NCBI GenBank assembly: GCA_012839015.1
Contig: DUOF01000049.1
Coordinates: forward strand, 1-6,084
Origin: a bacterium
GTDB taxonomy: Bacteria; Bacillota_I; Bacilli_A; RFN20; DUOF01
Reading direction: 5' to 3'
Length of the DNA: 6,084 nt
The notes under the pieces are model-generated. The model made no database searches. It was not told where the DNA came from and saw only the letters and a list, made by a program, of their open reading frames with translations. The position numbers and the translations under genes were made by a program. Of this stretch, positions 1-6,084 are shown in pieces. Position 1 is the stretch's first letter. Every line of letters starts with the position of its first letter.

Positions 1-2770
1 GTTCATGCAAGTAATTACCATATTCAATGGCTTTGCTAACTTCATAATCAATGAAGCTAGCTTCGCTACCTGAAAACTTAAGAGTTTCTTTATTACCTGA
101 TTTACTAGGTAATGTTATTAATTTTATTTTATCCTCTACAATATCTATCTTATCCTTATAGGATTTATTCCCAACCAAGTTATACTCATCACTAATACCA
201 ACATTCTCAAAGTCAATATCTTTAAAGTAATTACTTAGAGTAAGATTAATTGAGTCGATTGTATCATTAAGGGATCTGTAGTTTACTCTATTACTATCTG
301 AATAATCTTCTTCTTTCTCTCTATCAAAAGAACCCACAATAATCATTTTCTCTCTAGTCCTTGTAAGAGCAACATATAAGAGTCTCATTTTCTCACTTAC
401 TTCTTCTTGGATATACAAATTTCTGTAGATAGATCTAAGGATATTATGACTAGTGTATTCACCAAAGAAAGGCGTAATAATACCTAACTCTTTCCTAAAT
501 AAAACTGATCCATTTGGTTCTTGAATATTAAATTTATTAGAAAAACTAGGGAAATAACAAAGCGGGAATTCTAGACCCTTTGACTTATGGATAGTCATAA
601 TTTTACAGGCATTATCACTAGCCTTAAGAGGTATTTCTAGTTTTAAATTTTCTGCTTCATTTATGTCATCTAGAAATTTAATGAAATCCTCTAGACCCAT
701 GTCTAGTGCCTCTAAATCGGCACTGATCTTTATAAAAGCATCAATCCTAGCTTTAGCGGCTTGGACATCTCCGTTTTTGATGATGTTATAATAAAAATCT
801 AAGCTATCTACAACCTCTTTTACTAATTCACTAAGAGATAGATAATCATAATTATCGATTATATCTCTTAAGGAGATATAAATAGAATTATTAAAGTAAC
901 TCTTATTCTTGAAAATATCATAGATTAACTGATCTTCATATTCAAAAATAAAACTCCTGGCAACACTCATAAAACTATGCTTAAACTCGCTGTCAAACTC
1001 ACCGTTATGAAACTTGAAGACTAGTTTTAGGGCATTTTTAAACACTAAAGTATCATGACTCTCTTTAATGTCAGCATTAATGAATAATGAAAGAGGTATA
1101 TTAAAGTACTCAAAAACTTTCTTAAATGTATTAAAATGTTTGGTCTTATCAATAAGAATAGAAATATCATCATACTTAATAGGGCGCTTCTTCTTTAGTT
1201 CCTTATCAAATACTTCATAGCCTTCACTAATCTTATCTTTAATGTCTCTTGCGATAATAAAGGCATCGATTTCACTTTGATGATATCCCTTGTAACGTGG
1301 ATCTTTAAAGTCATAGTTATAAATTTCTAGGTTTTGATTTTGATTAGTTTTACCTTCCTCCTCATAGGAGGTATTACCAAAACCAATAACATGATCTTTC
1401 ATGTAATTAGCGCCACCAATAGGGATAGTCATAATCTTCTTAAAGATCAGGTTTATATCATCTAATACTTCTCTTCTTGATCTAAAGTTCTTGTTTAAAT
1501 CAATTTTTTGACCTTTTATGCCATGTTGGTACAGTTCATATTTTTCCATAAAGAGACTAGGGTTAGCATTTCTAAAGCGATAAATTGATTGTTTGATGTC
1601 ACCAACCATATAGACATTGTTACTGGCAATCAAAGAAATAAAGGTCTCTTGAACATCACTAGTATCTTGATACTCATCAACAAGTATCTCATTTAGCGAA
1701 TCTTTGATTTGTTTTCTAATCGCGGGATTTTCTTCTAATAATCTAATTGCAAGTTTACTAATATCCATAAAAGAAAATGCTTCTTTTTCTAGTTTATATT
1801 TAGTAATTCTCTTTTCTAGTTCTCTAATGATCTTGATAATAACTGAGACATTATTTTTAGTTTTATAAAAAGATTCGCGAATCATCTTTTCATTTTCATA
1901 GATGAGTACTTTTTTAATACTATTAACAAGTTGTGTTAATTTCTTCTTTAATTCCTGGATTTGCTCATCAATGTTTTTCCTTTTACTGGCCTTGTTCATG
2001 CTAACATTATGTATAGCATTAACAAGTTCATCATAGCCCTTAGCCTCTACAACAGGTTCGATCATACTTTGAATAATAGCAAAGTAATCTTCTTCCTCAC
2101 TAGATTCAACTAGTGATTCAATCATATAGTAAGTACTTGCAATTTCATCTAGGTCTTCTTTAACTATATCTAGAAAATCTCTAATCACTTCTTCTAATTT
2201 CTGATCATTATAAAAGGTATCAAAATAATTATCTAAATAATCATCTAGACCAATAATTAAATCCATTTTTTTACTTAGCTCTATAATACTTTTTTTAATA
2301 TCCTCATCATTTTTGAAGATAAAATCATAAGCAAAACTCAAAAATTCTTTATCTTTTCTTTCATATAATTCATCGAATATTTCATCAACGATTGCCTTTT
2401 TCTTTAAAGTGATAACATTATTATCTACAATAGTTAAATCCTTTGTTAAATTTAAAAGATAATGATATTTCTTCACAAGTGATAATGAATACGCATCAAA
2501 GGTACAAATATCAGCATTATCGACTAATTCAAGTTGATCCTTTAGAGATTCATCCTTATTAATAGACATTCTTATTCTTTCTTTCATTTCACTAGCAGCA
2601 GCGTTAGTAAAGGTTAAAATAAGCAAATTATCTAAAGAAACACCTTGCCTTAGTTTTCTAGTTACCCTGGCGGTCAATACCGCGGTTTTACCACTTCCTG
2701 CCCCAGCAGAGACTAGAATATTACTACCCTCAGTATTAATAGCAAGTTCTTGTTCCTTACTCCATTTCAC
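1..2770 (-). CDS. addA: ATP-dependent helicase/nuclease subunit A (AddA, UvrD/RecB type), 3' end cut by window edge
   Basis: This is the motor and one nuclease subunit of AddAB, which unwinds and resects double-strand DNA ends in the cytoplasm. The frame is open for 923 codons from GTG 2770-2768 to the left edge, with no stop found by hand translation. All superfamily 1 helicase motifs are visible: Q motif WSKEQ (3-7), Walker A AGAGSGKT (22-29, K28), Ia LTFTNAAASEMKERIR (52-67), Ib TFDAYS (90-95), II VDEYQD (364-369), III VGDIKQSIYRFR (389-400), IV NFRSRREVLD (428-437), V TIHKSKGLEF (726-735) and VI YVALTRTREK (799-808). YGNYLHE (917-923) matches the Gly-x3-His element that opens the RecB-family nuclease domain; the Asp-x-Lys active site lies outside the window. 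GTG is chosen because it follows a good Shine-Dalgarno sequence at the right spacing and gives the usual MKWS start; the nearby ATG is in the addB frame and meets TAA two codons later. Motif Ib has Asp92 where many relatives have His. The start overlaps addB by 14 bases. PcrA/UvrD is excluded by the insertions and the nuclease onset. Confidence 0.96.
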   Translation of the reverse strand, partial: MKWSKEQELAINTEGSNILVSAGAGSGKTAVLTARVTRKLRQGVSLDNLLILTFTNAAASEMKERIRMSINKDESLKDQLELVDNADICTFDAYSLSLVKKYHYLLNLTKDLTIVDNNVITLKKKAIVDEIFDELYERKDKEFLSFAYDFIFKNDEDIKKSIIELSKKMDLIIGLDDYLDNYFDTFYNDQKLEEVIRDFLDIVKEDLDEIASTYYMIESLVESSEEEDYFAIIQSMIEPVVEAKGYDELVNAIHNVSMNKASKRKNIDEQIQELKKKLTQLVNSIKKVLIYENEKMIRESFYKTKNNVSVIIKIIRELEKRITKYKLEKEAFSFMDISKLAIRLLEENPAIRKQIKDSLNEILVDEYQDTSDVQETFISLIASNNVYMVGDIKQSIYRFRNANPSLFMEKYELYQHGIKGQKIDLNKNFRSRREVLDDINLIFKKIMTIPIGGANYMKDHVIGFGNTSYEEEGKTNQNQNLEIYNYDFKDPRYKGYHQSEIDAFIIARDIKDKISEGYEVFDKELKKKRPIKYDDISILIDKTKHFNTFKKVFEYFNIPLSLFINADIKESHDTLVFKNALKLVFKFHNGEFDSEFKHSFMSVARSFIFEYEDQLIYDIFKNKSYFNNSIYISLRDIIDNYDYLSLSELVKEVVDSLDFYYNIIKNGDVQAAKARIDAFIKISADLEALDMGLEDFIKFLDDINEAENLKLEIPLKASDNACKIMTIHKSKGLEFPLCYFPSFSNKFNIQEPNGSVLFRKELGIITPFFGEYTSHNILRSIYRNLYIQEEVSEKMRLLYVALTRTREKMIIVGSFDREKEEDYSDSNRVNYRSLNDTIDSINLTLSNYFKDIDFENVGISDEYNLVGNKSYKDKIDIVEDKIKLITLPSKSGNKETLKFSGSEASFIDYEVSKAIEYGNYLHE

Positions 2771-5138
2771 TATTACCACCACCTAATTTATCTAGATTAA
2801 CTTTGTTTTCATATCGGACAAAGCATATGTCTTTGAAAGGACAGTGCTTACAACTATCACCATTCTTATACACTTTGGGATTAATCTTAAAATCACCATT
2901 TTCAATTATTCGAAGCGCACGTTCAATATTTTTTTCTACTATATCAATGTATTTTTTAATTGTTTCTTCACTAATTTCTCTAGTGTTTTTTATTTCTCCA
3001 CTTTTAAGTGTACTAATCCCTCTTATAAATGGATTGCTAGCATAGCTATTATCTAACTTTTTAATTAGTTCAGCATTATTTAAAGTATAACCATCAAGTT
3101 TAGTGACATTATACTTTTTCGACTCAGGATCATCTTTAAAACTAAGTTTAGGGTCTTTAGCAGCAATTAGTTGATAATAAAAACCAACAATAAAGATATC
3201 GGCATATTCCTTACTCTTTCTTAACAAATACAAATAGATCAATAACTGCAAATTAATCCCGTGCTCAACATAAGAAAAATCATGACTGATTGAACTATTA
3301 CCAGTTTTATAATCTACTACAACAGCGTATCTCTTATCGTCTTCTTCTAGCATCATTATCTTATCAATCACACCAGTTAGGTACATACTAGAGTAATTCT
3401 TTATATCAATAGAAATACTCTTTTCTAACTCTACCTTCTTAAATGAAGTTTGTGCATACTGCTCTAAAATTATTTCGATTATACTTCTTAGTTCATCTTT
3501 GAGTCTAATTAACAAGACTTCATCTTTGCTAGTTAATTTTATTTCACTATTATTAACAAAGTAATTAAACTCAGTCTCAAAGTCAAAATCCTTATCATAT
3601 ACTTTTGAAAGTACATAGTGAAATAATTGACCAATAAACATATTGAAGTTTGTTTCTCTATCTTCTAGTTTTAAAATATGTTTTAAATAAAAGGTGAAAC
3701 TGCAATTGAATAAATCATCTAAACTGCTAAAGGATAAACGATCAATCTTTTTCATGTATTCATCCCTTGTTTCCTTATTTAAACCAGTAAAATTATTATC
3801 ATAGCTACGGTAACTACTATTTCTATAATTGCTATAAAAGAGACTCAAGGTATCATCCTTGATCGAGTAATTAATAAAGTCATCAAGTTTACTACCTAGT
3901 TTATAAAGATCATACTTTTTACTATAAGAGATAAGTGGGTCACTCTTATAGTCTTTACAAACCTTTAACCCTAATTCTTCTACTAGTAGTGAAGGTAAAT
4001 GAACACCCTCATTACTCTCTAGTTTATAAGATATGGTTAAATTCTCTACGCATCCTAGTAAATTCTTCATCATTTCTTTTTCTAGTTTATTTAATTTAGA
4101 TGATGTATCTAGCCCTAATCTTTTTTTAACTTCATCAGATAGGTATTCATCATCCTTATGAATATAAGGACAGACCCCGTGATTAAACGAAAGTAGAAAT
4201 ACGTAATTATCTAATACGTTTTCGATATTTAGACTAGAGGTAGTTACTATATTTACCTTGCTTTCGCTTAAACTAGTATTTGAAAATGTATATTCAATTA
4301 AATCAATAATCTCGCTAAAATCACCTTGATACCAGTTATATTTATTACCAACCTCAACTATCTTGTTATAGATTCTTGGATTAGTTTTAACTAAATCATA
4401 TTTCTCTTTTAGGAGAATCAAAGCATCTTGATAGGAGTTAACTCTTATAAGGTCAATAAACTCTCTTATAACAGGTAAATTATTAAGACTAATTTTATTA
4501 TCAAGCTTGAAACCAATATTAAAAGCTCTAAAGATCCTCTCGATCTCTAACTCATATTCCTTGTTAACATTAACAAGTTTAATCTTATCAGGGCTTACCC
4601 CTGAATGGATTAAACTAGCAATCTTGGTAGCAACAAACTCCACTTCATCGCTTAGTGTTTCAAATTCATAAATCTCTTTATTGTTTAAGTCACGGGTATC
4701 ATTTCTAACAATCTCATAATTGTCGATTCTACTAAGTACTTCCCTCGTTAGATAATCCTCTAAGTAATAACCAATAATTATTACTTTCTTATTCTTAAAT
4801 CTCTTGAAGTAGTGTTCATCTTTAAATAGATAACCTAAATCTATTAATTCATTCTTTATAGAGTTTAACTCTTTTAGGACTTCTAAATCACCTAGGTCGC
4901 AATATTTTAGATTCTCTAAAATTATCTTAGCATTAGCAGGCTTTAAATTATGTTTCCTTGTTAAATGGAAAATAGCCCTTTCATCATACTCAAGAAAGAG
5001 TTTTGCTTTACATTCTTCAAGTGTAGTAAAACTTACATTGATTAAATGATCCTTTTTGTTAATTAGGAAAAGGAGTTCTTCCTTAAGTTTACTAGGTACT
5101 ATAAAAAAGGTGTTATCTACAATATATTTACTTAGCAT
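2757..5138 (-). CDS. addB: ATP-dependent helicase/nuclease subunit B (AddB/RexB-like), compact form with Fe-S nuclease domain
   Basis: This is the partner of AddA: a degenerate helicase scaffold followed by a RecB-family nuclease that cuts one strand at processed DNA ends. At 793 residues it is far shorter than Bacillus subtilis AddB (about 1166). The N-terminal half keeps helicase-like landmarks, such as VIIIGY (119-124), the EFVATKIASLI segment (167-177) and YVFLLSFNHGVCP (312-324), but has no Walker A. The C-terminal nuclease is intact: Gly503-x3-His507, GVID (589-592, D592), DYKTG (609-613, D609 and K611) and Gln631 in NLQLLIYLYLL. Four cysteines fit the Fe-S staple known in AddB: Cys479 before the nuclease and C-x2-C-x5-C (763, 766, 772) after it. 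The ATG start has AAGGAT 7 bases upstream. The final codons (LGGGNSEME) carry the addA Shine-Dalgarno sequence and start codon. The family is secure from the nuclease, cysteine pattern and position before addA; whether the helicase half binds ATP is doubtful. Confidence 0.93.
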   Translation of the reverse strand: MLSKYIVDNTFFIVPSKLKEELLFLINKKDHLINVSFTTLEECKAKLFLEYDERAIFHLTRKHNLKPANAKIILENLKYCDLGDLEVLKELNSIKNELIDLGYLFKDEHYFKRFKNKKVIIIGYYLEDYLTREVLSRIDNYEIVRNDTRDLNNKEIYEFETLSDEVEFVATKIASLIHSGVSPDKIKLVNVNKEYELEIERIFRAFNIGFKLDNKISLNNLPVIREFIDLIRVNSYQDALILLKEKYDLVKTNPRIYNKIVEVGNKYNWYQGDFSEIIDLIEYTFSNTSLSESKVNIVTTSSLNIENVLDNYVFLLSFNHGVCPYIHKDDEYLSDEVKKRLGLDTSSKLNKLEKEMMKNLLGCVENLTISYKLESNEGVHLPSLLVEELGLKVCKDYKSDPLISYSKKYDLYKLGSKLDDFINYSIKDDTLSLFYSNYRNSSYRSYDNNFTGLNKETRDEYMKKIDRLSFSSLDDLFNCSFTFYLKHILKLEDRETNFNMFIGQLFHYVLSKVYDKDFDFETEFNYFVNNSEIKLTSKDEVLLIRLKDELRSIIEIILEQYAQTSFKKVELEKSISIDIKNYSSMYLTGVIDKIMMLEEDDKRYAVVVDYKTGNSSISHDFSYVEHGINLQLLIYLYLLRKSKEYADIFIVGFYYQLIAAKDPKLSFKDDPESKKYNVTKLDGYTLNNAELIKKLDNSYASNPFIRGISTLKSGEIKNTREISEETIKKYIDIVEKNIERALRIIENGDFKINPKVYKNGDSCKHCPFKDICFVRYENKVNLDKLGGGNSEME
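2776..2784 (-). promoter_or_regulatory. addA ribosome binding site inside the addB tail
   Basis: The minus strand reads AGGTGGTGG here, with AGGTGG ending 8 bases before the GTG start of addA. The same bases encode the three glycines at addB residues 786-788. This placement decides the GTG start and implies that ribosomes finishing addB re-initiate on addA. Confidence 0.75.
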
Positions 5139-5160
5139 AAGAATAATCCTTAAAATTCAT
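5128..5160 (-). CDS. Possible leader peptide overlapping the addB start (MNFKDYSYAK)
   Basis: A 10-codon frame starts at ATG 5160-5158 and stops at TAA 5130-5128, overlapping the first bases of addB in another frame. AGAGG (5174-5170) sits 9 bases before it and could serve as a Shine-Dalgarno sequence. Against it, the predicted transcription start falls within that same AGAGG, and frames this short are common by chance. If real, it would couple translation into addB; the peptide itself has no recognisable attenuator codons. Confidence 0.15.
   Translation of the reverse strand: MNFKDYSYAK
5146..5152 (-). promoter_or_regulatory. addB ribosome binding site
   Basis: The minus strand reads TAAGGAT, ending 7 bases before the addB ATG at 5138-5136. 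The spacing is normal and supports that ATG over the out-of-frame ATG at 5160-5158. Confidence 0.7.
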
Positions 5161-5180
5161 AGTTACCAACCTCTACTAAT

Positions 5181-5209
5181 AATTTAACAGTAAACCCCGT
5201 TTTTTACAA
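5181..5209 (-). promoter_or_regulatory. Candidate sigma-A type promoter for addBA
   Basis: On the minus strand TTGTAA (5209-5204) and TAAATT (5186-5181) are separated by exactly 17 bases. Each hexamer matches the consensus at 4 of 6 positions, and a TG one base before the -10 box gives an extended -10. Transcription would begin near 5174 and leave a leader of about 35 bases before the addB ATG. It is the best candidate in the gap, but AT-rich DNA yields such matches by chance. Confidence 0.4.
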
Positions 5210-5260
5210 GCAAACCAAAAGATTACAATTTGAATATTTATGCTCATCCAGGGATTTGCT
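5209..5260. repeat. Imperfect inverted repeat in the patatin-addB gap
   Basis: On the plus strand AGCAAACC (5209-5216) is mirrored by GGATTTGCT (5252-5260), giving 8 pairs with one bulged base around a loop of about 35 bases. Neither strand has a T-tract right after the repeat, so an intrinsic terminator is unlikely. The left arm touches the candidate -35 box at 5209. It could be a weak operator, a structured leader for read-through transcripts, or chance. Confidence 0.25.
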
Positions 5261-5263
5261 ATC

Positions 5264-6084
5264 TTATAGGTATCTTGTCAGTTTATGAGAGTATTTACTA
5301 TCTTTAATAACTTTAATAAAATCATTGATATTATAAAGAATATCATCATTGAGCTTAAGTTTTCTTCCTAGCGCTTCAATGATTGTTATCATTTTCATTT
5401 CATCATTACTAAATAGTTTCACTATTTCATTATATTCATCATCTTTATGAAAACTAAAGTAGTTGCCTGCTACTTTATTGTAGTGTTTCATAACATCTAG
5501 ATAGCCATATCTAATGTTCTTAAGCGCCCTTTGTTTTGAGAAATCCATCACAAAACCAAGACTCTTACTCGGTTTTATAATAGTGACCTTAATATCTTTG
5601 TTTTTAAGTCGTCTTCTAGGAACAGGAATAGCAAGTGATACAACGGTGATTTCATCTGCCCCCATCTTAATAGCTAAGTTAGATGGTGAGTTATCTCTAT
5701 ATCCCCCATCAACGTATGTATCTTCGTTTATCTTAGATTTTTTGAATAGGGGAAAAACTGCAGCAGAGGCAATAATATATTCATGTACCTTACCCTTTTC
5801 AATCTCATCAATAGATAATTCTTCCATTTTTAATTTCTTTGAAACATTGGTAACAACCAAACCATATTTAATCGGTGAACTCCTAAGTTTTGCTTCATCA
5901 ACATACTGATAAATAAGGTTATTAAGGGGAGTGGAATCTAAACCCCCTTTAACAAAACTTTCTTTAAGTATTTTTCTAGTAGCACCTGTGGACCAATCTT
6001 TGGTATCACTCTTAATTACTAGATCATAACTAACATCCATCCATAGTTTATACAATGTTTCTAGATTGTTACTGGCATATAAAC
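5264..6084 (-). CDS. Patatin-like phospholipase (RssA/YjjU-like), 5' end cut by window edge
   Basis: Patatin-family enzymes hydrolyse acyl ester bonds of lipids with a Ser-Asp dyad. The frame runs open from the right edge to TAA 5266-5264, about 272 codons. The first ATG or TTG codons inside the window are not credible starts: the frame continues upstream of TTG 6055-6053 (residues LYASNNLETLYKLW), and this stretch fits the region just after the family's Gly-x-Ser-x-Gly nucleophile motif. The glycine-rich oxyanion motif and the catalytic Ser therefore lie outside. What remains is diagnostic: ASAAVFPLFKK, then YVDGGYRDNSPSNLAIKMGA, whose DGG holds the catalytic Asp (codon 5710-5708). GADEITVVSL follows, and then a charged C-terminal tail of about 110 residues. 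I see no membrane segment in the visible part, so a cytoplasmic enzyme is likely. The substrate cannot be read from sequence. The gene lies 125 bp upstream of addB on the same strand with no clear terminator between; I see no functional tie to AddAB. Confidence 0.9.
   Translation of the reverse strand, partial: LYASNNLETLYKLWMDVSYDLVIKSDTKDWSTGATRKILKESFVKGGLDSTPLNNLIYQYVDEAKLRSSPIKYGLVVTNVSKKLKMEELSIDEIEKGKVHEYIIASAAVFPLFKKSKINEDTYVDGGYRDNSPSNLAIKMGADEITVVSLAIPVPRRRLKNKDIKVTIIKPSKSLGFVMDFSKQRALKNIRYGYLDVMKHYNKVAGNYFSFHKDDEYNEIVKLFSNDEMKMITIIEALGRKLKLNDDILYNINDFIKVIKDSKYSHKLTRYL

Noticed and set aside
561..759. AGCGG at 561-565 and 755-759 on the plus strand, matching the B. subtilis Chi site for AddAB
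   Set aside because: Chi sequences differ between genera, and two copies of a 5-mer in 6 kb mean nothing without whole-genome skew data. The sites also lie within the addA coding sequence.
2803..3056. Two overlapping plus-strand frames of 70-80 codons with hydrophobic products
   Set aside because: They lie opposite the conserved Fe-S and C-terminal region of addB. Their hydrophobic make-up is what antisense translation of Lys/Glu/Asp-rich AT-rich genes gives, and they match no family I recognise.
5187..5204. GTAAA/TTTAC mini-hairpin around the GGGG run, considered as a terminator for the patatin gene
   Set aside because: The stem is only 5 AT-rich pairs with an 8-base loop, and no T-tract follows on the minus strand.
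5514..5909. Plus-strand frame of 131 codons
   Set aside because: It is antisense to the patatin domain core, including the DGG motif, and its serine- and leucine-rich product is an antisense shadow.
5264..6055. Patatin gene read as a complete 263-residue protein starting at TTG 6055
   Set aside because: The same frame stays open to the right edge, the residues just upstream fit the family, and a start here would leave no nucleophile motif. The gene is cut by the window, not truncated in nature as far as can be seen.
1..6084. Search for a defence island, CRISPR array, insertion sequence or novel system
   Set aside because: No direct-repeat array, transposase, terminal repeats or unexplained gene was found. 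AddAB degrades linear foreign DNA, but it is a standard chromosomal repair system.

Overview
The window comes from a low-GC bacterium (about 30% G+C, estimated by eye). It holds three genes, all on the minus strand. The standard code fits: the reading frames contain no in-frame TGA, the tryptophans I could check are TGG, and all visible stops are TAA. This argues against the Mycoplasma/Spiroplasma code (TGA = Trp). The best fit is a low-GC Bacillota or a standard-code Mollicutes-like lineage (Acholeplasma, Izemoplasma or gut Bacilli type). That placement rests on composition and protein style only.

Layout, in the direction of transcription (right to left). Positions 6084-5264 hold the 3' part of a patatin-like phospholipase gene, cut by the right edge so that the catalytic serine lies outside the window. 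Positions 5263-5139 are the only intergenic gap (125 bp). It contains a candidate promoter, an imperfect inverted repeat and the addB ribosome binding site. Positions 5138-2757 hold addB, encoding a compact 793-residue nuclease subunit. Positions 2770-1 hold addA, the helicase-nuclease subunit; it overlaps the end of addB by 14 bases and is cut by the left edge just as its nuclease domain begins.

addB and addA form a two-gene unit for the AddAB (RexBA) helicase-nuclease. This complex processes double-strand DNA ends for RecA-dependent recombination and degrades linear DNA. The subunits are probably made in balance: addA starts at a GTG inside the addB tail, and its Shine-Dalgarno sequence is encoded by the final glycine codons of addB. 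I translated the addA frame from base 2770 to the left edge by hand and found no stop or frameshift. The patatin gene points the same way, and I see no terminator after it, so read-through is possible. No functional link to DNA repair is evident.

I see no mobile element, CRISPR array, tRNA, rRNA or clear terminator. Most of the window is ordinary housekeeping DNA. The points worth a second look are the small AddB without a Walker A motif, the coupling signal embedded in the addB tail, a possible leader peptide ahead of addB, and an unusual abundance of the tetranucleotide CTAG.
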